A stretch of 35,690 nt of DNA, from the NCBI GenBank assembly GCA_007116035.1, contig SKJG01000136.1, positions 1 to 35,690 of the forward strand, read 5' to 3'. Below, piece by piece: positions 8,227 to 17,760 of the stretch; the first letter of the stretch is position 1; the number at the start of each line of letters is the position of its first letter. Under the pieces are notes generated by a model, which saw nothing but the letters and a program-made list of their open reading frames with translations, made no database searches and was not told the origin of the DNA. The DNA comes from Thioalkalivibrio sp. (lineage in GTDB: Bacteria > Pseudomonadota > Gammaproteobacteria > Ectothiorhodospirales > Ectothiorhodospiraceae). The translations under genes and the position numbers were made by a program.

Positions 8227-10419
8227 TCAGCCTGCGAGAAGTTCCTTCTTCTGCACTGCGCGCCAATGATGCAGCAGGGGTTCGGTGTAGCCCGAGGGCT
8301 GCTCACGGCCCTTGAAGATCAGGTCGGACGCGGCGCGGAAGGCGATGGAACCCTCGAAATCGGCGGCCATCGGGCGGTACATCGGATCGCCGGCATTCTG
8401 CTCGTCGACCACGGCCGCCATGCGCTGCAGGGTCGCGCGTACGCGATCTGCGTCGACGACGCCATGGTGCAGCCAGTTGGCGATGTGCTGGCTGGAGATG
8501 CGCAGGGTCGCGCGGTCCTCCATCAGGCCGATATTGTGGATGTCCGGGACCTTGGAGCAGCCGATGCCCTGCTGTACCCAGCGCACCACGTAGCCGAGGA
8601 TGCCCTGGCAGTTGTTGTCCAGTTCCTGCTGCTTCTCCTCGTCCGACCACTCGGGGTTTTCGACCACCGGCACCTCGAGCAGGTCGTCCAGGAGTTGCCC
8701 CTCCATCTCGGGTTTCAGGCCCGCCTCCATGTCTTCCTGCAACTCCGCGACGTTGACCTGATGGTAGTGCAGCGCGTGCAGCACGGCGGCGGTGGGCGAG
8801 GGCACCCAGGCGGTGTTCGCCCCGGCCTTCGGGTGAGCGATCTTCTGTTCCAGCATCGCGGCCATCCGGTCCGGCATCGCCCACATGCCCTTGCCGATCT
8901 GGGCACGCCCGCGCAGGCCGCAGGCCAGGCCGGCTACCACGTTGTTGCGTTCGTAGGCCGCGATCCACTTGCTGCCCTTCATGTCGCCCTTGCGCAGCAT
9001 CGGGCCGGCCTCCATCGCCGTGTGCATCTCGTCTCCGGTGCGGTCGAGGAATCCGGTGTTGATGAACACCACCCGGGCGGCCGCCTCTCCGATGCAGGCC
9101 CTCAGGTTGACCGAGGTGCGGCGTTCCTCGTCCATGATCCCCATCTTGAGGGTGTTCCGCGGCAGTCGCAGCAGGTCCTCGATCCGCGAGAAGAGTTCGC
9201 TGGCGAAGGCGACCTCCTCGGGGCCGTGCATCTTGGGCTTGACGATGTAGACCGAGCCGGTTCGCGAGTTGCCCCGATCGTCGTGGCGCAGGTCGTGCAT
9301 GGCCAGGAGGCTGGTCATGATGCCGTCGAGAATGCCCTCGGGGGTCTCCCTGCCGTCGGCGTCGAGGATGGCCGGCGTGGTCATCAGGTGCCCGACGTTG
9401 CGCACGAACATCAGCGAGCGGCCGGGCAGGGTCAGGGTCCTGCCCTCGGGCGTGGTGTATTCGCGGTCAGGGTTCAGCTTGCGCGTGACGACCTTGTCGC
9501 CCTTCCGGAACGAGGTCTCCAGCGTGCCCTTCATCAGGCCGAGCCAGTTGCGGTAGATGCCGACCTTGTCCTCGGCATCGACGGCGGCGACCGAGTCCTC
9601 GCAGTCCATGATGGTGGTGATGGCCGCCTCGACCAGGACGTCCTTCACGCCGGCCGCGTCGGTCTTGCCAATCGGGTGCTGCGGGTCGAACTGGATCTCC
9701 AGATGCAGGCCGTGATTCACCAGCAGGATCGCGGTGGGATGGCTGGGGTCGCCCAGGTATCCCGCCAATTGATCTCCTTGCTGGAGGCCGGTGTCGTCGC
9801 CATTGTCCAGGGTCACGACCAGTTCGCCGTCCTCGAGTCGGTACCCGGTGGCGTCGGCGTGGGAGCCGGAGGCCAGGGGCGCAGCCTGATCCAGCACGCT
9901 GCGCGCGTACGCGATGACCTTCTCGCCGCGCACCGGATTGTAGGCATCGCGGCGCTCGGCACCGTCCTCGTCCGGGATCGCATCGGTACCGTAGAGCGCG
10001 TCGTAAAGGCTGCCCCAGCGGGCGTTCGCGGCATTCAGCGCGTAACGCGCGTTGCTGACCGGCACGACCAGCTGCGGACCCGCCTGCAGCGCGACCTCCG
10101 GGTCGACATTGGCGGTGCTGACCTTGACCGTCTCGGGCGGCTCCACCAGGTAGCCGACACCGCGCAGGAAGTCGCGGTATGCGGACATGTCGTGGATCGG
10201 CCCCGGGTGCGAGCGATGCCAGTCGTCGAGCTTCTCCTGCAGCGCGTCGCGCTTTTCCAGCATTGCCCGGTTGCGGGGCGCCAGGTCATGGAGCATGGCC
10301 TCGACGCCGGCCCAGAAGGCCTGCGGATCGAGGTCGATGCCCGACAGGGCCTCGTCGACGAGGAAGCGGTCCAGTTCGGCGGCCACCTGCAGCCGTCCGC
10401 GGGTCACATAGTCAGTCAT
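8227..10419 (-). CDS. glcB: Malate synthase G
   Basis: A 730-residue cytoplasmic enzyme that condenses glyoxylate with acetyl-CoA to give malate. The length matches the G isoform (E. coli 723 aa) rather than the roughly 530-residue A form. Recognisable stretches include [75 protein letters not shown] and [20 protein letters not shown]. The ATG at 10419 is preceded by AGGAAAAAGAG. It stands after glcG as in the E. coli glcDEFGB operon, but a 233-nt gap with a palindromic repeat (10530-10608) separates them. It may therefore have its own promoter or reduced read-through. Confidence 0.97.
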   Translation of the reverse strand: MTDYVTRGRLQVAAELDRFLVDEALSGIDLDPQAFWAGVEAMLHDLAPRNRAMLEKRDALQEKLDDWHRSHPGPIHDMSAYRDFLRGVGYLVEPPETVKVSTANVDPEVALQAGPQLVVPVSNARYALNAANARWGSLYDALYGTDAIPDEDGAERRDAYNPVRGEKVIAYARSVLDQAAPLASGSHADATGYRLEDGELVVTLDNGDDTGLQQGDQLAGYLGDPSHPTAILLVNHGLHLEIQFDPQHPIGKTDAAGVKDVLVEAAITTIMDCEDSVAAVDAEDKVGIYRNWLGLMKGTLETSFRKGDKVVTRKLNPDREYTTPEGRTLTLPGRSLMFVRNVGHLMTTPAILDADGRETPEGILDGIMTSLLAMHDLRHDDRGNSRTGSVYIVKPKMHGPEEVAFASELFSRIEDLLRLPRNTLKMGIMDEERRTSVNLRACIGEAAARVVFINTGFLDRTGDEMHTAMEAGPMLRKGDMKGSKWIAAYERNNVVAGLACGLRGRAQIGKGMWAMPDRMAAMLEQKIAHPKAGANTAWVPSPTAAVLHALHYHQVNVAELQEDMEAGLKPEMEGQLLDDLLEVPVVENPEWSDEEKQQELDNNCQGILGYVVRWVQQGIGCSKVPDIHNIGLMEDRATLRISSQHIANWLHHGVVDADRVRATLQRMAAVVDEQNAGDPMYRPMAADFEGSIAFRAASDLIFKGREQPSGYTEPLLHHWRAVQKKELLAG

Positions 10420-10529
10420 GTTGGCTCTTTTTCCTGATGGGTCGGCGCCTGCCGATCGTGGTTGTCCAGTGTGCCTTCATGATGCCACGTCTGCCCTACC
10501 CCCGGTCCAGTCGGTGCGGGTCCCCCTGT

Positions 10530-10608
10530 GGAGTGCGGGAGCTTGCTCCCGCTGTCCGGCATCAGACCTGGTTCAGACCCCCAAAGCGGGAGCAAGCTCC
10601 CGCACTCC
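10530..10608. repeat. Paired palindromic repeat, family A, copy 3
   Basis: A 79-nt unit with GGAGTGCGGGAGCTTGCTCC at the left and the inverted GGGAGCAAGCTCCCGCACTC plus C at the right. Each half is itself a hairpin. It lies between glcG and glcB inside the glc series. The rest of the gap (10420-10529 and 10609-10652) shows no gene. Confidence 0.82.
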
Positions 10609-10652
10609 AAAACGCCCCAGGCGTGAGGGCCTGAAGGGCCGTATCCGAGTCC

Positions 10653-11060
10653 TCAGTCGCCCAGCGCTGCAATGCCCGCACGGGCGACCTGTGCATCCTG
10701 TTCGGGCTTGACGCCGGAAACGCCGACCGCGGCGATGACCTGGCCCTCGTAAAGTACGGGGATGCCACCGGTCAGCAGGCCCTGCAAGACCGGTGCGGAC
10801 AGGAAGGCGGTGCGGCCTCCGTTGATCATGTCCTCGAAGGCCTGGGTCTCGCGCCGGCCCAGGGCGGCGCTGCGGGCTTTCTCCGGGGCGACGTAGGCCG
10901 ACATGGGCGCGCAGCCGTCCATGCGTCGCAGGGCCAGCGGATGCCCTCCGTCGTCGGTGACCGCGATGGTGACCGGCCAGCCGTTGGCCTCGGCCTCCCG
11001 TTGGGCGGCGTCGAGGATGTGGTTGACTTGGTCCAGTGAGAGAACGGCCTTCTGCTGCAT
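10653..11060 (-). CDS. glcG: GlcG/HbpS-like protein (DUF336)
   Basis: 135 residues, matching the GlcG/HbpS (DUF336) family: LDQVNHILDAAQREAEANGW, VTIAVTDDGGHPLALRRMDG, EKARSAALGRRETQAFED and GGIPVLYEGQVIAAVGVSGV. HbpS binds haem in Streptomyces; the role of GlcG in the glycolate operon is not established. The ATG at 11060 is supported by AAGGAG about 9 nt upstream. It begins 16 nt after the glcF stop, and that tight spacing together with the order D-E-F-G supports one transcript. Confidence 0.92.
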   Translation of the reverse strand: MQQKAVLSLDQVNHILDAAQREAEANGWPVTIAVTDDGGHPLALRRMDGCAPMSAYVAPEKARSAALGRRETQAFEDMINGGRTAFLSAPVLQGLLTGGIPVLYEGQVIAAVGVSGVKPEQDAQVARAGIAALGD

Positions 11061-11076
11061 GGAAACGGCTCCTTGG

Positions 11077-12330
11077 TTAAGCGGTTGATGGGGTGGCGGG
11101 CGCCATGGCCTCGTCGACGATCTCGATCCAGTGCCGTACCGGCGTACGACCGGCCCCGGCAAGGTGGGTCTGGCAACCGATGTTGGCGGTGACGATGACG
11201 TCGGGACCGCCGGCCTCCAGCGCCCTGAGTTTCTGGTCGCGGAGCTGGCGTGAGAGTTTCGGCTGGGTGATGGAGTAGGTTCCGGCGGACCCGCAGCAGA
11301 GGTGGCTGTCGGCGACCGTGGTCAGGCGGAAATCCAGCCGGCTCAGGACCGCTTCGACCGCGCCGCCCAGGCCTAGCCCGTGCTGCAGCGTACAGGGGCT
11401 GTGAAAGGCCAGTTGCCGGTTGCCGCGAACCTTCAGCCGTTCCAGGGGTTCATCGTGCAGCACCTCGACCAGATCCCGGGTCATTCGGCTGACCACGGCG
11501 GCCCGCTCGGCGTAGGCGGGGTCCTCGGCGAGCAGGTAGCCGTAGTCCTTCACGAACACGCCGCAGCCGCTGGCCGTCTGCACGATGGCCTCGGCCCCGG
11601 CTTCGATCGCCGGCCACCAGGCGTCGATGTTCGCGCGCGCCCGGTCCAGGCCGTCCTGCTGCGCGTTCAGGTGGAAGTCGAGGGCGCCGCAGCAGCCTGC
11701 CTGGGGAGACGGCACCAGGCTGATGCCCAGACGGTCCAGCACGCGGGCGGCCGCGGCGTTGGTGTTCGGTGACAGGCCGGGCTGGACGCAGCCTTCGAGG
11801 ATCAGCATGCGCCGGGAGTGCCTGCCGGGTTCGGGCCGCTCACCGGCACCGGTCGGGCGGGGCGGGATCTTCTCGCGCAGGGCGCCCGGGATCAGTGGGC
11901 GCACCGTGCGTCCCAGCCTGAACAGAACCGAGGCGAGTTGGGGCCTTGCCATGGTCCGGCGCAGCAGGCCCCGGAACAGCCGCTCGGGCAGGCCACGGGG
12001 GACGCGCGTCTCGATCTCCGCACGCCCGATATCGACGAGTTTGCCGTACTCGACTCCGGACGGGCAGGTGGTCTCACAGTTGCGGCAGGTCAGGCAGCGG
12101 TCCAGATGCAGTCGCGTCTCGGCGGTCGCCACGTCGGGGGCGTCCGGGTTTTCCAGCAGCGCTTTCATCAGGTAGATGCGCCCGCGAGGACCGTCGCGCT
12201 CGTCGCCCAGCAACTGGTAGGTGGGGCAGGTCGCGTTGCAGAAGCCGCAGTGCACGCAGCTGCGCAGGATCCGGTCGGCTTCGCGGATATGCGGCTGCTC
12301 CAGGGCCTCGGGACTGAATTGGGTCTGCAT
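11077..12330 (-). CDS. glcF: Glycolate oxidase iron-sulfur subunit
   Basis: 417 residues. Two [4Fe-4S] motifs, CVHCGFCNATCP (near residue 25) and CLTCRNCETTCP (near residue 77), are followed by two CCG (DUF224) domains: GCVQPGLSPNTNAAA with QAGCCGALDFH, and FHSPCTLQHGLG with CCGSAGTYSITQP. It passes electrons from the GlcD/GlcE flavins towards the quinone pool. The start at 12330 lies one nucleotide after the glcE stop codon, implying translational coupling. The E. coli subunit has 407 residues. Confidence 0.96.
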   Translation of the reverse strand: MQTQFSPEALEQPHIREADRILRSCVHCGFCNATCPTYQLLGDERDGPRGRIYLMKALLENPDAPDVATAETRLHLDRCLTCRNCETTCPSGVEYGKLVDIGRAEIETRVPRGLPERLFRGLLRRTMARPQLASVLFRLGRTVRPLIPGALREKIPPRPTGAGERPEPGRHSRRMLILEGCVQPGLSPNTNAAAARVLDRLGISLVPSPQAGCCGALDFHLNAQQDGLDRARANIDAWWPAIEAGAEAIVQTASGCGVFVKDYGYLLAEDPAYAERAAVVSRMTRDLVEVLHDEPLERLKVRGNRQLAFHSPCTLQHGLGLGGAVEAVLSRLDFRLTTVADSHLCCGSAGTYSITQPKLSRQLRDQKLRALEAGGPDVIVTANIGCQTHLAGAGRTPVRHWIEIVDEAMAPATPSTA

Positions 12331-12331
12331 G

Positions 12332-13420
12332 TCAGAGGTCCCTGTACAGGCGGCCGGGGTTGAAGATGCCCTTCGGATCCAGCCGCGCCTTGATCTGGCG
12401 ATGGTACTTCGCGAGCACCGGGCCGAGCGGGGTGAACGGCTCGGCGGCGGAGGGGGTATAGCAGGTCGCGTGGCCACCGGCACGGGTTGCCGCCTCGCGA
12501 ATGGCGGAGGCCGGCATCTCGCTGCGCAGCCAGCGCTGCGCCCCGGCCCAGTCGAGTAGCCAGTCACCGTCGAGGGCCAGAGGGGACGCCGTGTGCGGAA
12601 CCGAAAGGCGCCAGAGCGGGCGTGGGTCGGCAGGATCGAAGAAGGGGAGTTCGTGTTCCCGCAGCTGGCGCCAGAAGTCCGCGTCCAGTGTTTCGCCACC
12701 CAGGCGCGCCCGGTTGGCGTCGACCGAGCGGCCGCCTCCCTCGAGGCGCAGGTAGAGCGCGCCGTCATGCCAGGCGGCGGCGGTCAGCGGGACCGGCTGG
12801 CGACCCCACTTGGCCAGCTTGGCCATCGCGGCTTCCAGGGGCAGCTGCAGCCGCAGGCTGTGCGCGGCTCCGGGTAGCGGCAATACCTTCAGCGAGACCT
12901 CGGTGATCACGCCGAGGGTGCCCTGCGCGCCGGTGACGAGGCGCGAGAGATCGTAGCCCGCGACGTTCTTCATGACCTCGCCGCCGAAGCGCAGGTGCTG
13001 GCCGTCATGGCTGATCAGCCGTGTGCCCAGAACGAAGTCGCGTACCGCGCCGCTCCAGGGACGGCGCGGACCCGAGAGCCCCGTGGACACCATGCCCCCG
13101 ACCGTCGCGTCGGGTCCGAAGTGGGGCGGCTCGAACGGCAGCTGCTGACCCGACGCTGCCAGGATCCGTTCCAGTTCCGTCAACGGGGTGCCTGCGCGCA
13201 CCGACACCACCAGTTCCACCGGGTCGTAGTGGGTGATGCCCCGGTGTCCCGTCATGTCGAGCGCCGGCGCGTCCACGGAACGCCCGTAGAAGGTCTTGGT
13301 ACCGCCGCCGGCAATGCGCAATGGCGTGCCGGCGCCGTTGGCCTCGGCGACCCGCGCACAGAGCTGCGCGGCGACGTCCTGATCCCCGATGTCCGGGCCG
13401 GATGCAGCGTCTGGATCCAT
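12332..13420 (-). CDS. glcE: Glycolate oxidase FAD-binding subunit
   Basis: 362 residues with a FAD_binding_4 domain: LRIAGGGTKTFYGR, DATVGGMVSTGLSGPRRPW, GEVMKNVAGYDLSRLVTGAQ and TLGVITEVSLKVLPLP. The C-terminus KARLDPKGIFNPGRLY matches the last helix of this family. It is shorter than GlcD because the large FAD-oxidase C domain is reduced. The ATG at 13420 lies 8 nt after the glcD stop. A TTG at 13432 in the same frame overlaps that stop (TTGA) and is a possible alternative. It works with GlcD and GlcF as a three-subunit membrane-associated complex. Confidence 0.94.
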   Translation of the reverse strand: MDPDAASGPDIGDQDVAAQLCARVAEANGAGTPLRIAGGGTKTFYGRSVDAPALDMTGHRGITHYDPVELVVSVRAGTPLTELERILAASGQQLPFEPPHFGPDATVGGMVSTGLSGPRRPWSGAVRDFVLGTRLISHDGQHLRFGGEVMKNVAGYDLSRLVTGAQGTLGVITEVSLKVLPLPGAAHSLRLQLPLEAAMAKLAKWGRQPVPLTAAAWHDGALYLRLEGGGRSVDANRARLGGETLDADFWRQLREHELPFFDPADPRPLWRLSVPHTASPLALDGDWLLDWAGAQRWLRSEMPASAIREAATRAGGHATCYTPSAAEPFTPLGPVLAKYHRQIKARLDPKGIFNPGRLYRDL

Positions 13421-13428
13421 GATTTCGC

Positions 13429-14928
13429 TCAAAACCTTGGCAGTTCGGGATGGGGCAATTGATTGTCGTGTACGTGCATCGCTCCGTATTCGGCACAGCG
13501 GGCAAGCGTCGGGATGTTCTTGCCGGGATTCAGGAGGCCCGTCGGGTCGAAGGCCGCCTTGACCGCATGGAAGACCGTGATCTCGGCGTCCTCGAACTGG
13601 GCGCACATCTGGTTGATCTTCTCGCGGCCCACGCCGTGCTCGCCGGTGATCGTGCCGCCGACCTCCACGCAGAGTTCCAGAATGCGTCCACCGACGCTCT
13701 CGGCCAGCGCCAGTTCCCCGGAGCGGTTCGCATCGAACAGGATCAACGGATGCAGGTTGCCGTCGCCGGCGTGGAAGACGTTGGCCACGCGCAGGCCGGA
13801 CTCGTCCGACAGTTCGGCGATGCCCTTCAGTACCCGCGGCAGTTCGCGCCGGGGAATGGTGCCGTCCATGCAGTAGTAGTCCGGCGACAGGCGGCCGACG
13901 GCAGGGAAGGCGTTCTTGCGCCCGGCCCAGAAGCGCGCCCGCTCGGCGTCGTCGCGGGCCAGGATGATTGCGGTGGCGCCGGCCTGGGCCAGCACTTCGC
14001 GCACGCGCTGGCAGTCGTCCGCGACGTCGGCTTCGACCCCGTCGAGTTCGCAGAGCAGGATGGCCTCGGCCTCGACCGGGTAACCCGCGTGGATGAAGTC
14101 CTCGGCGGCCCGTATCGCGAGGTTGTCCATCATCTCCAGGCCGCCCGGCACGATGCCGGCCGCGATGATGTCGCCCACCGCCCGCCCGGCCTTCCCCAGG
14201 TCATCGAAACTCGCCATGATGACCTTGGCGCTCTGGGGGCGGGGCAGGAGTTTCACCGTGACCTCGGTGATGATGCCCAGCATGCCCTCGGAGCCGTGGA
14301 ACAGGGCCAGCAGGTCGAAGCCGGGGGCGTCCAGCGCCTCGGAGCCAATGGTCATCGGCTCGCCCTCCATGGTGATCACCTCCAGTGCGAGCACGTTGTG
14401 TACGGTCAGGCCGTACTTCAGGCAGTGCACGCCGCCGGCGTTTTCAGCCACGTTGCCGCCGATGGAGCAGGCGATCTGGGAGGAAGGGTCGGGCGCATAG
14501 TAGAGCCCGTGCGGCGCGGCGGCCTCGGAGATGGCGAGGTTGCGGACGCCGGGTTGCACCCGGGCGATGCGGGCGTCGGGATCGAGTTCCAGGATGCGGT
14601 TGAACCGGGACATCACCAGCAGCACGCCTTTTTCCAGCGGCAGGGCCCCGCCGGAAAGCCCGGTTCCCGCGCCGCGGGTGACCACCGGCACGTGCAACGC
14701 GTGGCAGGTACGCAGCAGGGTGGTCACCTGCTCGAGGGTTTCCGGCAGCGCGACCAGCATCGGCATGACCCGGTACGCGGACAGGCCGTCGCACTCGAAC
14801 GGGCGGCGATCCTCCTCGCTATGCAGCAGGGTCATACCCGGAAGCGCATCGTGCAGGCGCTGTAGGGTTGCTTCGGGGTCCACCGGGGGCAGCGGGCCGT
14901 CGAGACGTTCATCGAAGAGGATGTTCAT
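13429..14928 (-). CDS. glcD: Glycolate oxidase catalytic subunit
   Basis: 499 residues, the same length as E. coli GlcD. FAD loop VPVVTRGAGTGLSGGALPLE, SIGGNVAENAGGVHCLKYGL, FHGSEGMLGIITEVTVKLLP, and the C-domain signatures FHAGDGNLHPLILFD and GTITGEHGVGREK are all present. It oxidises glycolate (and probably D-lactate) to the 2-oxo acid. The ATG at 14928 has CGAGGAAC upstream. It is the first gene of the glc series. No glcC-type GntR regulator or glcA permease lies beside it, so the source of glycolate regulation is not visible here. Confidence 0.97.
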   Translation of the reverse strand: MNILFDERLDGPLPPVDPEATLQRLHDALPGMTLLHSEEDRRPFECDGLSAYRVMPMLVALPETLEQVTTLLRTCHALHVPVVTRGAGTGLSGGALPLEKGVLLVMSRFNRILELDPDARIARVQPGVRNLAISEAAAPHGLYYAPDPSSQIACSIGGNVAENAGGVHCLKYGLTVHNVLALEVITMEGEPMTIGSEALDAPGFDLLALFHGSEGMLGIITEVTVKLLPRPQSAKVIMASFDDLGKAGRAVGDIIAAGIVPGGLEMMDNLAIRAAEDFIHAGYPVEAEAILLCELDGVEADVADDCQRVREVLAQAGATAIILARDDAERARFWAGRKNAFPAVGRLSPDYYCMDGTIPRRELPRVLKGIAELSDESGLRVANVFHAGDGNLHPLILFDANRSGELALAESVGGRILELCVEVGGTITGEHGVGREKINQMCAQFEDAEITVFHAVKAAFDPTGLLNPGKNIPTLARCAEYGAMHVHDNQLPHPELPRF

Positions 14929-15271
14929 CGGCGTTCCTCGTTTCCCGGGGCGCGGAGCCTCGGCGCATGTGGCTTTGTGAGACGACCCCTACTTTACGCG
15001 CTGGCGCACCCGGCCGTCCCGTTCCCCGTCTTTCCAGCCGGGAAACGGAACGGGATCCGGCAGGCCGCGGCATGGGGGTCGCGCGTTGCCGCGGTTCCGG
15101 GGCAGCGTGCGCCAGGTTGGTGGAGCGGGTCCGGAAGACGGCTCCTGGTCTCCGGGACTCCGAATGTGATCGGGGTCAGTGTCGTCGGCCTTCGCTCCAT
15201 CGATGAACGCTTGCGCCGGTCGCCGGTTTGTGGATTCATGGGGCTGCGAACAAGTCACGGGAGCCGTGTTG
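14929..15271. promoter_or_regulatory. glcD / protease divergent intergenic region with hairpin
   Basis: 343 nt without a supported gene, between glcD (minus) and the retropepsin-like gene (plus). It holds an interrupted inverted repeat: CCCGTTCC at 15018-15025 pairs with GGAACGGG at 15047-15054, and inner TTTCC/GGAAA arms (15031-15035 with 15041-15045) close on a 5-nt loop. It should include the glc promoter, but I cannot assign hexamers. Confidence 0.4.
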
Positions 15272-15931
15272 ATGAAGGCATTGATCCGCTGGAGCCGGGG
15301 AATGGTTGGGTTCCTGTTCCTGTTCCTGCTGCTGCTCACCGGTTCCGTCGGGGCCGACGTTCGGGTCCACGGCCTGTTCAATGGCAAGGCCCTGTTTTCG
15401 ATGGATGGCGAACGCTTTCTGCTCCGCGACGGCGAGAGTGGGCCCGAAGGCCTGCGCCTGCTTCGCGCGACGAGTCAATCGGCCCTCGTGGAATACCAGG
15501 GGCAGCGTCAGGAACTGACGCTGGAGCGCGGGCGCTTCGGCGGCGTCTATCAAACCCGGGCCCAGCCCGAGCTGCGCATCCTGCCCGATCACCAGGGCGG
15601 CTACTTCCTCAGGGGCCTGATCAACGGGCAGTCGGTTCCCTTCGTCGTCGACACGGGTGCCACGATGATCACCCTCAGCGAGGAGGAGGCGGGCCGTCTG
15701 CGTCTGCCGGTGTCGGCTGGCGCGGAGGTTCCCGTGGAGACCGCCTCGGGCCGGGTCGTGGGCCGGCGGGTCGTGCTCGACGAGGTGCAGATCGGAGGAC
15801 TGCGCGAGCAACGGGTCGAGGCCGTCGTTCTTCCGGGAGATCGCCCATCCGTGAGCCTGTTGGGCATGAGCCTCCTCAGCCGCCTGAACATCCGCAATGA
15901 GGGGCCGGTCCTCATTCTGCAGGCGCGTTGA
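15272..15931 (+). CDS. Exported retropepsin-like (clan AA) aspartic protease
   Basis: 219 residues. An N-terminal hydrophobic segment (residues 12-24, FLFLFLLLLTG region) ending in SVGA looks like a cleavable signal peptide. The second half is a single-lobe retropepsin domain like TIGR02281: GQSVPFVVDTGATMITLSEE with the catalytic Asp-Thr-Gly at 127-129, GRRVVLDEVQIGGL, and the terminal SLLGMSLLSRLNI in place of the psi loop. One lobe means it must dimerise to be active. Substrate and role are unknown for this family. ATG at 15272 is chosen because GGGAG lies upstream and the signal peptide starts there. Confidence 0.85.
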   Translation: MKALIRWSRGMVGFLFLFLLLLTGSVGADVRVHGLFNGKALFSMDGERFLLRDGESGPEGLRLLRATSQSALVEYQGQRQELTLERGRFGGVYQTRAQPELRILPDHQGGYFLRGLINGQSVPFVVDTGATMITLSEEEAGRLRLPVSAGAEVPVETASGRVVGRRVVLDEVQIGGLREQRVEAVVLPGDRPSVSLLGMSLLSRLNIRNEGPVLILQAR

Positions 15932-15968
15932 TCGCCTTCGCCGAGGGATTGTCCGGTGCAGAACCCGC

Positions 15969-16868
15969 TCAGCGTCCGAGGACGTATAGCCACACCGGCA
16001 AGCTGACCGCCGCCATCACCGTGGCGGCTCCCACCGTCGCCGCAACCAGCGGACCATCGCCACCCATCCGCGCGGCCAGGATGTAGGCGGAGGAGGCCGG
16101 CGGCAGTGCCGCCAGCAGCACCGCCGCCGCCAGGTATGCGCCGGTGAGACCCATGGCCAGGGTCAGGCCGAGGGCCAGGGCCGGTACTGCCAGCAGCTTC
16201 ACCGCCACGAAATACGCGACCAGGGTCTGCCGGCGACCTTCCAGGGTGAAGGTCAGTGCCGCACCGGTCGCCAGCAGGCCCAGCGGCAGGGCCGGTTCCC
16301 CGAGGAAGAGCAGCGTCGACAGCGCGATATCGGGTAGGGGCAGTCCCAGTGCCGACCAGCCGAGGCCGCCGAAGGTGGCAAGGATAAAGGGGTTGCGCGC
16401 GAGTTCGGGCAGGATTGCGTGCCGGGTGTGCCGGGCCAGGGCCCAGACCGAGGCGACGTTCGCCAGCGGGATCACGAAACCGGCCAACAGCGCGAAGGCT
16501 GCGATGCCGTCGGCCCCATGGATTCCCCCGAGCAGCGCAAGGCCGATGTAGGTGTTGAACCGGAACCCGCACTGGAAGATGGATGCGAAGGCGTGCGGCG
16601 AGGGCGAAAGCAGAGGCCGGACCGCCAGGCCCAGCAGCATGCCACCGAGCATGAAGCCGAAGCCGACCAGGATCATGAGGCCGCCCGCGCCCAGGTCGAT
16701 CGGACGGCTGGCAAGGGTTCCGAACAGCAGGGCGGGGAACAGCAGGTAGTAGACCAGCCGCTCGATGCCGCTCCAGAGATCGGGGCCGAAGATCCCGCTT
16801 CGCCGCAACAGGTGGCCAAGACCGATCAGCGCGATGATCGGCAGCAGAATGGCGATCGTCTCAGCCAT
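15969..16868 (-). CDS. AEC family transporter (auxin efflux carrier type)
   Basis: 299 residues, almost entirely hydrophobic, with about ten predicted membrane segments in two repeats. The N-terminus ILLPIIALIGLGHLLRRSG, GFRFNTYIGLALLGGIHG, LARNPFILATFGG and the C-terminal ALPPASSAYILAARMGGD are typical of the AEC (bile/arsenite/riboflavin-like) superfamily, whose bacterial members export or import small organic acids such as malate or malonate. The substrate is not evident. The ATG at 16868 overlaps the end of the LysR gene by 8 nt, so the two are translationally coupled and the regulator probably controls this carrier. Confidence 0.9.
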   Translation of the reverse strand: MAETIAILLPIIALIGLGHLLRRSGIFGPDLWSGIERLVYYLLFPALLFGTLASRPIDLGAGGLMILVGFGFMLGGMLLGLAVRPLLSPSPHAFASIFQCGFRFNTYIGLALLGGIHGADGIAAFALLAGFVIPLANVASVWALARHTRHAILPELARNPFILATFGGLGWSALGLPLPDIALSTLLFLGEPALPLGLLATGAALTFTLEGRRQTLVAYFVAVKLLAVPALALGLTLAMGLTGAYLAAAVLLAALPPASSAYILAARMGGDGPLVAATVGAATVMAAVSLPVWLYVLGR

Positions 16869-17760
16869 CGCGCGCGCGTTCCGCCGCGTTTCCGGACAGG
16901 GCGGCCTCGACTTCACGAAGCTTATCCATGAACGCGAGGGCGGCCGGCGAGGGGGTGCGATTTCTGAGTCGCACAAAGCCGTACTGACTGTGCATCCACG
17001 GCAGTTCGAGCGGCAGGCGACTGACCAGCCCTGCTTGCTCATCCGCCTGAACTTGGCTCGCCGTGGCGAGGCCGATCACATCGCTGTGGATGACGATGTC
17101 CCGCAGGAGGCGAAAGGTGTCCACGCGAATCGTCGCTTCGATGGCGCCGACACGTTTCGGCAGGGTTGAGCTGACGATCGGGAACGCCCGCACCTGGTCC
17201 AGCGTCAGCGCGGTCTCGCGCACCAGTGGGTGCTGCGGGTTGCAGATGAAATACCCCTGGTGCCGCGGGAGCGCTTCGACATCCAGGCGGGTGTCGGTTG
17301 CCGCCGTGCTGATCTCGACAACGGCGAGGTCGAGCGTGCCGTCGAGCACGGCCTGCAGCAGGGATTGCCAGTCAGCAACCCGGACATCCACACTGAGACG
17401 GGGGTGGTCCCGCAGCAGCAGCCCGCAGGCCGTTCCCACCGAGATATTTGCGGGGTAGGGGCCGGCACCGATGGTCAGCGATCCCGTGTCCAGCCCGAGG
17501 GCGAGGCGGACCTCGCGCTCCACGCTCGTGGCGTCATGGAGCAGCACCCGGCCGCGCTCGACCACGATCGATCCGATCGGGGTCTGCGTGATGCCGCCCG
17601 AGGTCCGGTCGAAGAGCACCGCGCCAAGCAGGTCTTCGAGGACCTGGATACTGCGCGACAGGGCGGGTTGGCTCAGGTTGAGGCGCCTGGCGGCGGCCGT
17701 GTAACTGCCCTCCTCGGCGAGCGCGACGGCATGCTGAATGTGACGCAACTGAATCTTCAT
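16861..17760 (-). CDS. LysR-type transcriptional regulator
   Basis: 299 residues. The N-terminal winged helix-turn-helix is standard: IQHAVALAEEGSYTAAARRL, LSQPALSRSIQVLEDLLGAV and LFDRTSGGITQT (residues 7-62). The effector domain includes LTIGAGPYPANISVG, the binding-cleft segment DLAVVEI and a C-terminal half with DIVIHSDVIGLAT. It is divergent from the sulfatase gene and overlaps the AEC transporter gene, so either side may be its target. The inducer is unknown. Confidence 0.95.
   Translation of the reverse strand: MKIQLRHIQHAVALAEEGSYTAAARRLNLSQPALSRSIQVLEDLLGAVLFDRTSGGITQTPIGSIVVERGRVLLHDATSVEREVRLALGLDTGSLTIGAGPYPANISVGTACGLLLRDHPRLSVDVRVADWQSLLQAVLDGTLDLAVVEISTAATDTRLDVEALPRHQGYFICNPQHPLVRETALTLDQVRAFPIVSSTLPKRVGAIEATIRVDTFRLLRDIVIHSDVIGLATASQVQADEQAGLVSRLPLELPWMHSQYGFVRLRNRTPSPAALAFMDKLREVEAALSGNAAERARDG

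Noticed and set aside
8266-10437. 723-codon plus-strand open frame
   Set aside because: It is the exact antisense of malate synthase G and shows no family resemblance.
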